DNA of 64,000 bases from Streptomyces sp. HD (lineage in GTDB: Bacteria; Actinomycetota; Actinomycetes; Streptomycetales; Streptomycetaceae): assembly GCF_028369295.1 (NCBI RefSeq), contig NZ_JAQMYP010000009.1:124001-188000 (forward strand), given 5' to 3'. Below the pieces are notes generated by a model that saw nothing but the letters and a program-made list of their open reading frames with translations, ran no database searches and was not told the DNA's origin. The position numbers and the translations under genes are program-made. Below, piece by piece: positions 27,990-35,914 of this stretch (the first letter of the stretch is position 1; every line of letters starts with the position of its first letter).

Positions 27990-28019
27990 AAGGCCCAGGT
28001 CAGAGACCCGGGCCTTTTT
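27990..28019. terminator. Terminator after tRNA-Gly and integrase A
   Basis: AAGGCCC-A-GGTC-AGA-GACC-C-GGGCCTTTTT: an interrupted 11-bp stem with a T-run on the + strand. It can end the tRNA transcript and, from the other side, the int operon. Confidence 0.8.
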
Positions 28020-28033
28020 GCTGTCCACTGTGA

Positions 28034-29224
28034 TCAGTCGTCGCGTGCCAGATTCGTGCCAGAACGCTGATCGTCCGGCTCATCCGGCGGATCATCTGGC
28101 ACGGCCGCAGCTTCCTGGCGTGCCTTGCGTACGGTCGCGTCGAGTCCGGCAGCAACTTCCTGCTGTCGTTCGTCGTCGGAGTGCTGATAGATCAGCGCGG
28201 CCTTCTCGGAGGACTGCCCGGCACGGACCATCGTGTCCTTCAGGGTGGCGCCGGATCGAGTGGACAGGGTGTGTCCGGTGTGCCGGAGATCGTAGAACCG
28301 GAAGCCCTCAGGCATGCCGACGATCTCACGCGCCTTCCGCCACTTCCGACCGAAGGTGCTGCGCCGGAACGGTGCGCCCTTCTCGCCGACGAAGAGCAGA
28401 CCGTCAGGACCCGACTCGGCGTAGCTCTCCAGGTGCCAGCGGAGCTCCCGACGGAGGAACGCGGGAAGAATCACAGTCCGGGTGCCAGCCTCCGACTTGG
28501 TGTCGCCCTGGACCCGCCGCCCGTTCATCCGCTCCGGCTCGGCGAGGCGGACACGAATACGAAGGTTGTCGAGGTCGACATCCCGGCGACGGAGGCCGGC
28601 CAGCTCTTCCGGCCGCATCGGACCGTAGGCGCCGAGGTACACCATCAGACGCCACCGCATCCCCACAGCGTTGGCGAGCGCGTCGACCTGGGCGACGGTG
28701 GCGATGCGCCGCTCAGCCGCCTTCTCCTTACCGGCCCCCTTGATCCGGCACGGATTGCGCGTAATCAGCTCGTCATCCACGGCGGTTTCCATGATGGCTT
28801 TCAGCAGCCGGTACGCCTTAGCCGTGATCGTTTTGGCGCCCGTGATCCGCAGCCGTTCGGCCCGCCACTCGCGGACGCGCGGTGCGGTGATCTCGTCCAA
28901 GTCCAACTCGGCGAAGGCAAACAGGTGCTTGTCGAGCAGATAGAGGTAGAGGTCCCGAGACAGCGGAGCCAACTCCCGTTCCTCAACCCACTTGTCGGCG
29001 TATGCGCGGAAGCTCACCGCCCCGGCCCCCGGATCGCGCCACTCGCCACGGCGGATCTCCGTCTGCTTCTCAGCAAGCCAGTCGTCCGCGTCCGCCGTCG
29101 TCTCGAAGGTGACCGGAGCCGGACGCATCACGCCGTCAGGCCCCGGATAGCGCGCCTGGTAGCGGCCGGAGGGAAGCCGTCTGATCGCCCCGAAGCGGCG
29201 TCGCCTGCCCTTGCTGTTGGCCAT
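28034..29224 (-). CDS. int: Tyrosine recombinase, AICE integrase (element A)
   Basis: 396 aa. It has an N-terminal arm-binding region (KGRRRRFGAIRRLPSGRYQA), a core-binding SAM-like domain and a catalytic domain with Arg in GPMRPEELAGLR (about R204), LRHTGHT (R314/H315) and the nucleophile Tyr in AALIYQHSD (about Y346). The usual box II GH is GQ here. ATG 29224 overlaps the xis stop and follows GGGAGG; the longer open frame is spurious. It ends 48 bp from the att core. It would catalyse site-specific integration into tRNA-Gly. Confidence 0.95.
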   Translation of the reverse strand: MANSKGRRRRFGAIRRLPSGRYQARYPGPDGVMRPAPVTFETTADADDWLAEKQTEIRRGEWRDPGAGAVSFRAYADKWVEERELAPLSRDLYLYLLDKHLFAFAELDLDEITAPRVREWRAERLRITGAKTITAKAYRLLKAIMETAVDDELITRNPCRIKGAGKEKAAERRIATVAQVDALANAVGMRWRLMVYLGAYGPMRPEELAGLRRRDVDLDNLRIRVRLAEPERMNGRRVQGDTKSEAGTRTVILPAFLRRELRWHLESYAESGPDGLLFVGEKGAPFRRSTFGRKWRKAREIVGMPEGFRFYDLRHTGHTLSTRSGATLKDTMVRAGQSSEKAALIYQHSDDERQQEVAAGLDATVRKARQEAAAVPDDPPDEPDDQRSGTNLARDD

Positions 29225-29436
29225 CAGGCAGCCCTCCCGTAGCGCGGCCGGGGCCGCCTCAGCGGCTCTACCGTGCGGGACCGGATGAACTCCTCGACCG
29301 CGCTCTCCGGGATGCGAACATGCCGGCCGACCTTCACGTACCGGATGCGTCGTTCCTCGATCAGCCGCCGGGGGAAGCGGGTGGTGGTGCCGAGCAGTTC
29401 GGCGACCTGGTCGACGGACAGGTAGCGGTCGGTCAT
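29224..29436 (-). CDS. xis: Excisionase (Xis), MerR-like HTH
   Basis: 70 aa, MTDRYLSVDQVAELLGTTTR then FPRRLIEERRIRYVKVGRHV: the winged-helix excisionase fold with basic tail RRPRPRYGRAA. It overlaps repSA by ATGA and int by one base, so rep-xis-int are translated as one unit, as in pSAM2. It directs excision with Int. Confidence 0.9.
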   Translation of the reverse strand: MTDRYLSVDQVAELLGTTTRFPRRLIEERRIRYVKVGRHVRIPESAVEEFIRSRTVEPLRRPRPRYGRAA

Positions 29437-30725
29437 GCGGTGGGCTCTCCTTCCGTTCCGGGGGCGGGTTTGAGAGATGCGGCAAGCCAGGCTTCGGCGT
29501 CCGAGAGGCCGGTACCGGCGAAGACCCAGTGCGCGAGGACGTACATCGTGTCGGTCTCAGGGCCGTTGGCTACTGCAGCTTGGGCTCGGCGCCATTCGGC
29601 GCGGGCGTCGCGGAGGGCGCCGAGGGTGGTGGAGTAGCGGCGGGACTTGGTGGAGAAGTGGCCGCGGAAGCCGAGCATGTGGGCCCAGGCCCGAAGGCGG
29701 AGGTGTTCCAGTTCCTTGCGTGCGCCGAGGCTCCACGCGGTGCGGATCAGGCGGCGGGCGTGGTCGCTGATGTCGAGTTGGGCCAGCTCGGCGGCGAACT
29801 TAAGTGGCCGGTCGAGGGCACCTGTCGCGGTCTCGGCGCCCTTGGTGGCGTACTTGGCGATGTAGGCGGCGACGGCGCGTTCGGTGAGTTCCTGGCCGTC
29901 GTTGAACTCGGCGGATCGGATGGTGCGGACGTCGAGTTGGCGGCCGAAGGTGAAGGTGTGGGTGCGCCCGTCGATGACCGGACCGTCCACGCGGACCTTG
30001 GCTGCGGCAGCGCGGATGGCGTCGGTGAGCAGCTCGGCCGTGGCCCAGGGCGGAGGCGGGGTGTCGCCACCGCTGGGGCCGTCGATGCGGATGACTGCGT
30101 GGAAGTGGACGGCGCCCCGCTTCTGGTACTCGGCGACCTTGGCGAACGACACGCGCCCGTGTTCGCGGAACCTGCGCTGGGACAGGCCCGCGCGCTTGGC
30201 GACCTCCCGGCGCAGGTAGGTCGAGAAGCGTCGCCAGAGCTGACCTGCGTGTGCATTCCAGAGCACAGCTGCTTCGTAGTCGTAGGTGTCTGGAGCAAGG
30301 GGGGTGCCCAGGGCGTCGTCCTCTTGGCCGTGCGTGACGCCGCAGCGGCAGGGTCGGACTGTTCCGGCCGGGCCTGTTGGACGGTTGTGGACTGGGCCGA
30401 AGCTCGGCGCGGTGAAGGTGGCGAACACGCGCGGGTGGGCGGCGACGTGTTCCGGGATGCCCTTGCCGCCTCGTAGGCCCGAGGTGATCAGGTGAAAGGT
30501 GTCCCGGCGGTAGACCTCCGCGCAGGCCGGGCACCTCGTCATACGGCGGTTGTTGCAGCGGACCAGGAGCTGACCGGCCGGGAGGCTGGTCGAGTCGAGG
30601 TGGTGGAGGACTCGGCCGATTTCGCCGGTCGCGGTGTCGATGTCGTACTCGGTGCGGTGGCCGTCGAGGCGGATCGGGTGGGTGCAGCCGCCGAGGCCGG
30701 AGAGTTGGTGGACGATACCCGGCAA
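29433..30725 (-). CDS. repSA: RepSA-like rolling-circle replication initiator
   Basis: 430 aa from TTG 30725. It has a zinc pair (MTRCPACAEVYRRD), FATFTAPSFGPVH, the HUH metal motif GAVHFHAVIRIDG (about 207-209) and the catalytic Tyr motif AAYIAKYATKG (about 287). It nicks the double-strand origin for replication of the excised circle. The start is uncertain: conserved-looking coding (TTPPPLPELANLATDGTLPG) continues upstream in frame to a strong AAGGAG site near 30800, but the codon 6 nt downstream of it is ATC (30788), and no ATG/GTG/TTG is in frame nearby. Confidence 0.9.
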   Translation of the reverse strand: MPGIVHQLSGLGGCTHPIRLDGHRTEYDIDTATGEIGRVLHHLDSTSLPAGQLLVRCNNRRMTRCPACAEVYRRDTFHLITSGLRGGKGIPEHVAAHPRVFATFTAPSFGPVHNRPTGPAGTVRPCRCGVTHGQEDDALGTPLAPDTYDYEAAVLWNAHAGQLWRRFSTYLRREVAKRAGLSQRRFREHGRVSFAKVAEYQKRGAVHFHAVIRIDGPSGGDTPPPPWATAELLTDAIRAAAAKVRVDGPVIDGRTHTFTFGRQLDVRTIRSAEFNDGQELTERAVAAYIAKYATKGAETATGALDRPLKFAAELAQLDISDHARRLIRTAWSLGARKELEHLRLRAWAHMLGFRGHFSTKSRRYSTTLGALRDARAEWRRAQAAVANGPETDTMYVLAHWVFAGTGLSDAEAWLAASLKPAPGTEGEPTA

Positions 30726-30885
30726 CGTGCCGTCCGTGGCCAGGTTTGCGAGTTCCGGCAGTGGGGGCGGGGTGGTGCGGGTGAAGATGGCGTTCTCCTT
30801 TTCTGGCTGATCTGGTCAGGGAGGACAGGCCCCCGGGGCGGCGGATGCTTGGCCGTGTCGCGCCGCCCCGGAGGTCATGCGTCGT

Positions 30886-31131
30886 TCAGCGCCTGTGGTG
30901 GTCGCGAAGCAGGGAGCGCAGGACCACGGCGGCGATGGCCACGGAGATGGCCGAGACGGCGACGGCCGCCATGAGCGCGGTGAGGACCACGCCACCCGTG
31001 ATCACGGCCACGACGGCTCCCGTACTGATCGAGACCTGCGGGAGTGAGCGCCCTACCGGCGTCGGAGCAGTCGGCGTGTGGACGTGCGTGGGCGGCGGGG
31101 TGGGGTTGTCGGGGTACTTGGGCAGCAGCAC
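30886..31131 (-). CDS. SpdD-like small membrane protein
   Basis: 81 aa, GTG start. It has a Pro/Thr-rich N-terminus (PDNPTPPPTHVHTPTAPTPV), two hydrophobic segments (VSISTGAVVAVITGGVVLTA and LMAAVAVSAISVAIAAVVL) and a basic tail RSLLRDHHRR. The size, position between rep and tra, and topology match the plasmid-spread proteins of pSAM2-type elements, which help spread DNA from compartment to compartment in mycelium. Confidence 0.7.
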   Translation of the reverse strand: MLLPKYPDNPTPPPTHVHTPTAPTPVGRSLPQVSISTGAVVAVITGGVVLTALMAAVAVSAISVAIAAVVLRSLLRDHHRR

Positions 31132-31146
31132 AGCGATCCCTTCTCA

Positions 31147-31162
31147 TCTACTCGTCTAGTCA
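31147..31162. promoter_or_regulatory. GntR/KorSA-like operator half, ACTCGTCTAG
   Basis: TCTACTCGTCTAGTCATG, upstream of the SpdD-like gene, shares TCTACTCGTCTA with the site at 33977. See the perfect palindrome at 34058. Confidence 0.5.
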
Positions 31163-31350
31163 TGTGAGCCGTTTATGACGTCCACGCCGGAGCGCGTGCC
31201 GGACTCGATGGCGGGGGCCATGAAGGTGTGGGAGAGCCAGAAGCCGAAGAGGGCGATCAGGACGACGATCCAGGTCCGGACACCGAGGAACTTGACCGCT
31301 CCCCAGGCGAAGAAGCCGAGGACGGCGACGAGCGGAAGGCTGACAGTCAC
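31156..31350 (-). CDS. Small membrane protein of the transfer region
   Basis: 64 aa, MTVSLPLVAVLGFFAWGAVK then FLGVRTWIVVLIALFGFWLS. It has two membrane segments and a short polar tail (ESGTRSGVDVINGSHD). GTG start with a GGA site 10 nt upstream. A Spd-type spreading protein is likely from its position between the mobile-element transfer gene and the SpdD-like gene. Confidence 0.65.
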   Translation of the reverse strand: MTVSLPLVAVLGFFAWGAVKFLGVRTWIVVLIALFGFWLSHTFMAPAIESGTRSGVDVINGSHD

Positions 31351-31365
31351 GGGTGCGGGGTCCTT

Positions 31366-31557
31366 TCAGCGGACGGGGCAGCGGTGGGTGCGAGCGGCCA
31401 GCTCGGCGGCGGCGCGGCTGTCGTAGTCGGAGGAGAAGCCGCAGCGCGGAGCCGTGCAGGCAGCGGTGTGCTTCTCTCGGCCCCTGCCGTCGTACGAAGT
31501 GCCGACCTGGACGGGGCCGATGCGGACGACGTTGCGGAAACGGCGGTTGGCGGTCAC
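31366..31557 (-). CDS. Mobile element transfer protein, small Cys-containing
   Basis: 63 aa, MTANRRFRNVVRIGPVQVGT then SYDGRGREKHTAACTAPRCG, ending SRAAAELAARTHRCPVR. It matches the short proteins annotated as mobile element transfer proteins in AICEs. Three Cys (TAACTAPRCGF and HRCPVR) may bind zinc. GGAG lies 6 nt before the GTG. Confidence 0.75.
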   Translation of the reverse strand: MTANRRFRNVVRIGPVQVGTSYDGRGREKHTAACTAPRCGFSSDYDSRAAAELAARTHRCPVR

Positions 31558-31569
31558 GTGGGTCTCCTT

Positions 31570-32208
31570 TCAGAGCTGTGCAGCGATGGCTTCGGCCATG
31601 GGCGCCGGGACGCCGAGACGGGCGCGCAGGGTTGGGGTGTCGATGGGCTTTCCGGTGCGGGTGTGGTGCTCGGCGGCGACCTTGCGGGCGTGGTCGACCA
31701 GGGCAGTCGGGACGGGGACGGTGGGACGCTCGGGCGACGCTTCGAGGGCCGGTTGGGTAGGTGGCTCGGGAGCGAGTTCGGGCGCGTCTTCCTGGCCCTC
31801 GACGGCGTCAACGTCGAACTCGGTGCCGTTGTCTGGTGCCGTCGACGGGGCGGAGTGGGCGAGGAGGGTTCCGCCGAGGAAGGCAACCGCGGGCCAGCCC
31901 GCGACGAGGATGCGCAGCCAGGCCGGCACCTCGTTCATGTCGAGCAGCCCGGCAGTGGCCACGTTGGCGCCGAGGGATGCTGCGAGCGCGATGACGAACC
32001 AGCACCACCCAGCCGCTTTCGCGTCACCCGAGCGCAGCCGACGCCAGGCAGCGACGAGCAGCAGGTCGACGCTGATCGGGTAGGCCCACGCCTTCCAGCC
32101 GTCCTGTCCGGCCGCCAAGGCGATGTCGTGCAAGTGGGCGAAGGACAGGGCGGCGGCAATGAGCGCCTGGACGAGCACCGCGTCGACGCGGGCCAGGTGG
32201 GCGCGCAT
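31570..32208 (-). CDS. DUF2637 (SpdB2-like) membrane protein of element A
   Basis: 212 aa from ATG 32208 (MRAHLARVDAVLVQALIAAA). It has four membrane helices in the first 130 residues with the DUF2637 pattern (GWKAWAYPISVDLLLVAAWR), an acidic/Pro linker and a C-terminal helical DNA-binding-like end (HARKVAAEHHTRTGKPIDTP). SpdB2 proteins bind DNA and the cell wall channel during mycelial spreading. GGAG 8 nt upstream decides the start over the longer frame. Confidence 0.8.
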   Translation of the reverse strand: MRAHLARVDAVLVQALIAAALSFAHLHDIALAAGQDGWKAWAYPISVDLLLVAAWRRLRSGDAKAAGWCWFVIALAASLGANVATAGLLDMNEVPAWLRILVAGWPAVAFLGGTLLAHSAPSTAPDNGTEFDVDAVEGQEDAPELAPEPPTQPALEASPERPTVPVPTALVDHARKVAAEHHTRTGKPIDTPTLRARLGVPAPMAEAIAAQL

Positions 32209-32295
32209 GATGCGGCTCCTTTCGGGTTCAGGCATGGGAGGGGTAGGGCGTTGGCGTGAGGCGGTCACGCCGACCGGGTTGGCGAGGTCAGTCGG

Positions 32296-33609
32296 TTACG
32301 GCTGGAAGGGCTTGAGCGCGGGCAGGTCGGGCACGAGGTGCGCCGAGCCCCGGCAGGTCTCGGCGGCATCGCCGAGGGAGAGGTACGGCGTACGGATGCG
32401 GGACCAGCCACCGGAGGTGTCACCGGCCACGGCGAGGCCGGGCCGTTCGGGGGCGATGGCGCAGGCAGCCAAGACGGCCTCGGGCGCAATGTCGCCGAGG
32501 GCCATCTTCGCCGAGGCTTCGTCGTTGACGCGATGGCAGACGCGGCCAGTGAGCTGGGCTCGCAGCATGGTGGCCCCCTTGCCGAGTTCGGCGCCGAAGC
32601 GCTGCCCGCAGACCTCCAGGTAGATACCGGCGGCACGGCCGAGCTGAGCGAGCCGAATCAGCTGGGTGACCATCTCATCGCGCCGTTGCTCATCCTTCTT
32701 CGTGGCGACCAGGAAGAGTTCGGCTACCTCGTCGACGAACAGCACGATGGGCACGGGCCGTTCATGCTCGGGCAGGCCCCAGATGTCAGAGGTGATCTCC
32801 TCGTCTGGTGTGCTGGGTGCGATGCCTTGCCGAGCCTTGATCAGGTCGTAGCGATCCTCCATTTCCTCCACGAGTGCGGGCAGGAGATCAGCCGCCTGCT
32901 CCGGGTCGGTGGCGAATGCCGAAAGCCGTGAAGCGAAGGGAGCCAGCTCCACACCCCGCTTGCAGTCGATACCGACCAGGGCGACTTGCTGATGGGCCAG
33001 CCCGGCGATCAGGTGGCGCAGGTACATGGACTTGCCGGACAGCGTGGCGCCGAGGGTGAGTTGGTGCGGGATGGTGCGGTAGTCACGTACGAACGGGGTG
33101 GCGTCCTCTCGCAGTGCCACCGGCACCTTGAGGAATCCGCCCATGACCTTGCGGGGCATCCGCACCCGCCGCAGCACGTCGTAGCCGACAACCCGGAGCT
33201 CCACCACACCAGGCTTGAGCGTGGTGACGTAGACGCCGTGAACGCCCCAGGCGTGCCGGAGCCGTTCGGCCGAGGCGGCGACGTCGGCGGGTTCCTGCCC
33301 CGGAGCGAGCCGGAGACGGATCCGCAGACCCGTTGAGGTCGGCCGGATGATCCCCCGACGCGGCGGAACGGGCCGGACCTCACGCCGGGTGGTGGCCTTG
33401 ACGGCGAGGACTCGGAGCCGGGACGGCGCGACGGTCAGGCCGCACGCTTCCATGACCGAGCCGTACGAGCTGAGCAGTCGGGCCGTGGATATCGGCAGGC
33501 CAACGGTGGACCAGTACGCCGCCGGGTGCTTGGCCCGGGTGTAGGCGGCCCCGCCGCCAAGTGCGGCGACAGGACCACCTACCTCCAGAAGCGTCGCGAT
33601 GTCGGCCAT
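32296..33609 (-). CDS. traSA: TraSA-like FtsK/SpoIIIE DNA translocase
   Basis: 437 aa. Walker A is LGATLSGKSMYLRHL (residues 186-200) and Walker B VPIVLFVDEVAELFLVATKK (near 290). The N-terminal 150 residues hold a short hydrophobic stretch and an RNP-like domain. TraSA/TraB proteins move double-stranded element DNA between mycelial cells and are enough for conjugation. Its ATG overlaps the stop of the SCO3933-like gene (TGATG). Confidence 0.93.
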   Translation of the reverse strand: MADIATLLEVGGPVAALGGGAAYTRAKHPAAYWSTVGLPISTARLLSSYGSVMEACGLTVAPSRLRVLAVKATTRREVRPVPPRRGIIRPTSTGLRIRLRLAPGQEPADVAASAERLRHAWGVHGVYVTTLKPGVVELRVVGYDVLRRVRMPRKVMGGFLKVPVALREDATPFVRDYRTIPHQLTLGATLSGKSMYLRHLIAGLAHQQVALVGIDCKRGVELAPFASRLSAFATDPEQAADLLPALVEEMEDRYDLIKARQGIAPSTPDEEITSDIWGLPEHERPVPIVLFVDEVAELFLVATKKDEQRRDEMVTQLIRLAQLGRAAGIYLEVCGQRFGAELGKGATMLRAQLTGRVCHRVNDEASAKMALGDIAPEAVLAACAIAPERPGLAVAGDTSGGWSRIRTPYLSLGDAAETCRGSAHLVPDLPALKPFQP

Positions 33610-33965
33610 CAGGCAGCGGCCCCGGTGGAGGCCGGGAATGCGGCCGGGGTTACAGCGGCGGCGCGGTAGGCGATGCCATGGCGCTGCTGCCCGTTGAAGA
33701 CGCTCTCCCAGGGACGGGCCACCAGCCCCGGCAGCGAGACCGGCGCCCCGAGGGTCAGCCCCTCGGAGATGCCGCCCTCCGGGACGGTGACCTTGATCAG
33801 CGACGACTCTCCGTCCTCGATGTAGACGACGCCGATCGTCATCAGCGCCTCACCGCTGGTTGCGTCCTTGGCGATCTCTCCGGTCTGGCGGTCGCGGACC
33901 TTGGGCTCGGGAGCCTCGGTCAGCAGGATCGTGGAGCCGGAGGTCTCAACACGGATGGTACGCAA
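33609..33965 (-). CDS. SCO3933-family AICE regulatory protein
   Basis: 118 aa from TTG 33965 (MRTIRVETSGSTILLTEAPE). It contains KVRDRQTGEIAKDATSGEAL and SLPGLVARPWESVFNGQQRH, a beta-rich single-domain protein regularly found directly before tra in AICEs. Exact role unknown. GGGGAAG lies 5 nt upstream of the TTG. First gene of the spd/tra operon; operator sites lie immediately upstream at 33977 and 34058. Confidence 0.75.
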   Translation of the reverse strand: MRTIRVETSGSTILLTEAPEPKVRDRQTGEIAKDATSGEALMTIGVVYIEDGESSLIKVTVPEGGISEGLTLGAPVSLPGLVARPWESVFNGQQRHGIAYRAAAVTPAAFPASTGAAA

Positions 33966-33976
33966 GGGACTTCCCC

Positions 33977-33996
33977 TATCTACTCGTCTATACATG
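33977..33996. promoter_or_regulatory. GntR/KorSA-like operator, tra promoter
   Basis: ATCTACTCGTCTATACATGA, 12 bp upstream of the TTG of the first transfer gene. It shares ACTCGTCTATAC with the perfect palindrome at 34058. Confidence 0.6.
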
Positions 33997-34057
33997 ATGC
34001 GCTCTACGAACCCGATCTGCCGGGATCGCGCGGACCACGTTGCCACACAACTTGCCC

Positions 34058-34073
34058 ACTCGTCTATACGAGT
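34058..34073. promoter_or_regulatory. GntR/KorSA-like operator, perfect palindrome
   Basis: ACTCGT-CTAT-ACGAGT, a 6-bp perfect inverted repeat with a 4-nt spacer, followed by ATGCACG which recurs at 35486. It lies between the transfer operon and the regulator gene. Confidence 0.7.
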
Positions 34074-34135
34074 ATGCACGTTGGGGTGTACGAGTTCGGG
34101 AAGGCGTCCCCGCGCACCACCGCAAACCATGACGA

Positions 34136-34924
34136 TTAGGTCGCCGGAAGCTGGTACGACAGGACGTACGCGTCCGCCGCCATCACCGTGTCGCAGACCT
34201 CCACGGCCCGCCCTTCCGTGTCGAAGGCGGTCCGGATCAGGTGAATGACCGGCACACCGGAGGCCAGTCGGAGCGTCTTCACCTCGGCAGGCGAGGGCAT
34301 CCGGGCCCGGATCTCCTCCTCGAAGTGGTCGAGTCGGTGGCCCAGCTCTTCGAGGCGGGCATAGATGCCGCCGGGTCCGGGGTTCGGTTCGGCGATAGGC
34401 GTACCGCGAGCGATGTCGAGCGGCAGGTAGGAGGTGGCGAACTCCACGGGCCGCCCGTCGAGCAAATACCGGCGCCGGCGGGCCAGCACGCGCCGCACGG
34501 ACCCGAGCCGGGTGGAGACGTCCTGGCTGGCCTTCTCCTCCTTGACCTCCAGGCTGTCGACCTGGGGGTGACTGCCGGCCGCATTCGCCTCGACGATGAA
34601 GGCGGACTTCCCTTGCTCCCTGTGCCGCCGGGCAAACCGGTCGGAGGCAAGCCGTCGCACAGGCGGCCGGGGCCGGACGAAGACGCCCTTGCCATGCTCG
34701 GCGTGCACGAGTCCTTCGCCCTGGAGGATGGAGAAGGAGTTCCGGACCGTCATCCGGGATACCCCGTAATGCTCGACAAGGTCAGCCTCGGAGGGCAGCT
34801 TGTCGCCCTCTCTGAATCGCCCACGGTCGATGGCCTCACGCAACTGGTCGGCGATCTGCCGGAAGACCGCACGATCACTCGTGGGGTCGAGATCGCCGAG
34901 GAGGCCGGAAGGAAGAGCGCTCAC
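34136..34924 (-). CDS. korSA: GntR-family (HutC/UTRA) repressor, KorSA-like
   Basis: 262 aa. The GntR winged helix (residues 18-85) includes VFRQIADQLREAIDRGRFRE, LPSEADLVEHYGVSRMTVRN and GEGLVHAEHGKGVFVRP. The C-terminal UTRA effector domain (100-260) has YLLDGRPVEFATSYLPLDIA. KorSA represses the activator/replication genes of pSAM2 and keeps the element integrated. Four or five ACTCGTCTA-type sites in the element, one upstream of this gene, fit that role. Name by analogy. Confidence 0.85.
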   Translation of the reverse strand: MSALPSGLLGDLDPTSDRAVFRQIADQLREAIDRGRFREGDKLPSEADLVEHYGVSRMTVRNSFSILQGEGLVHAEHGKGVFVRPRPPVRRLASDRFARRHREQGKSAFIVEANAAGSHPQVDSLEVKEEKASQDVSTRLGSVRRVLARRRRYLLDGRPVEFATSYLPLDIARGTPIAEPNPGPGGIYARLEELGHRLDHFEEEIRARMPSPAEVKTLRLASGVPVIHLIRTAFDTEGRAVEVCDTVMAADAYVLSYQLPAT

Positions 34925-34937
34925 GTGTACTCCTTTA

Positions 34938-34953
34938 GGTATCTAGACGTGTG
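34938..34953. promoter_or_regulatory. Operator variant between korSA-like and Nudix genes
   Basis: GGTATCTAGACGTGTG reads ACACGTCTAGATACC on the other strand, a variant of ACTCGTCTATAC, 14 bp before the GntR start. Probable autoregulation site controlling both divergent genes. Confidence 0.5.
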
Positions 34954-35007
34954 GGCGAGTCTTGTTGCTACGGTGGAGAGCCTAGCCAGCCGAGAGGGCC
35001 GAGGAAC

Positions 35008-35439
35008 GTGAGCACTGAACGCCCGCACTCCGTGAGCGTCGCCGGGATCGTCATCGACGCCCACGGCCGTGCCCTCTTGATTCAGCGCCGCGACAACGGC
35101 AAGTGGGAACCGCCGGGCGGTGTCCTCGAACGTGAGGAGACCATCCCCGAGGCCCTCCAACGCGAAGTCCTCGAAGAAACCGGTATCAAGATCACGCTTC
35201 CCGCGACCCTGACCGGCGTCTACAAGAACATGACGGGCCTGATCGTCTCGCTGGTCTTCCGCTGCGAAGCCGCCGACGGCACACCCACCACCGGAAGCGA
35301 GACCCGCGCGCTGCGCTGGGCCACTCGCGAAGAAGTCTCCGAACTCGCCGACGAGGCGTACGCGATCCGCGTCCTGGACGCGATGGACGCGGCGTCTCCG
35401 CCTGCCATCCGCGCCCACGACGGCGTGAAACTCGTCTAG
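35008..35439 (+). CDS. Nudix hydrolase, Pif-like (element immunity)
   Basis: 143 aa from GTG 35008 (MSTERPHSVSVAGIVIDAHG). The Nudix box is canonical: GGVLEREETIPEALQREVLE followed by ETGI. pSAM2 encodes Pif, a Nudix-motif protein that prevents redundant transfer between donor cells, from the same neighbourhood (next to korSA), so the same job is inferred. GAGG lies close before the GTG. Confidence 0.8.
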   Translation: MSTERPHSVSVAGIVIDAHGRALLIQRRDNGKWEPPGGVLEREETIPEALQREVLEETGIKITLPATLTGVYKNMTGLIVSLVFRCEAADGTPTTGSETRALRWATREEVSELADEAYAIRVLDAMDAASPPAIRAHDGVKLV

Positions 35440-35485
35440 CCCGAACCCGCTGCACATGGCGGCCTACCAGCATGAAGGAACTTGT

Positions 35486-35505
35486 ATGCACGAGTATACG
35501 AGTAG
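35486..35505. promoter_or_regulatory. Operator-like sequence overlapping a start codon
   Basis: ATGCACGAGTATACGAGTAG: two ACGAGT copies in direct repeat, the second completing ACTCGT/ACGAGT-like symmetry. It covers the first six codons of the ATPase gene, so a bound GntR protein would act as a roadblock. Confidence 0.45.
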
Positions 35506-35914
35506 CGCCCGGGTCTGGGGGCTCACTTGCCCAGGATTTCCAGAAGAGGTCAGCCGAGCCCGCCGCTGGACCCGCGACATCCTGCGCGGGTCGCCGTTAG
35601 CGGAGGATGCCGAGCTGATCGTCAGCGAGCTGAGCGCGAACGCGATTCTGCACACGGCCAGTGGCAAGGAATCCGGCAGCTTCCATCTGGCACTCGCGGT
35701 CTCCCCGCAGGTGATCGCCCTGTCGGTCACAGACGACGGCGGTACCGGCACGGCCCCGAAGGTCGAGCACCAGGACCAGGAGGCCGAGCACGGCCGCGGA
35801 CTGGGCATGGTCAGCGTCATCGCGCACCGGGTCGTGGTCCACGAAACCGACGGAGGCCACACCGTCACCGCGGAGCTCTTCGCGCACCCGCGCCGTGGAG
35901 GTCACCCGTGCTGA
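35486..35914 (+). CDS. HATPase_c (anti-sigma/RsbW-like) ATP-binding protein
   Basis: 142 aa from ATG 35486, with AAGGA 6 nt upstream. The GHKL motifs are present: N-box ELIVSELSANAILHTASG, G1 SVTDDGGTG and G2 HGRGLGMVSVIA. Single-domain proteins of this kind are abundant in Streptomyces and often act as anti-sigma kinases, but no anti-anti-sigma gene is nearby. Downstream of the Pif-like gene on the same strand, so perhaps in its operon. Confidence 0.8.
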   Translation: MHEYTSSARVWGLTCPGFPEEVSRARRWTRDILRGSPLAEDAELIVSELSANAILHTASGKESGSFHLALAVSPQVIALSVTDDGGTGTAPKVEHQDQEAEHGRGLGMVSVIAHRVVVHETDGGHTVTAELFAHPRRGGHPC

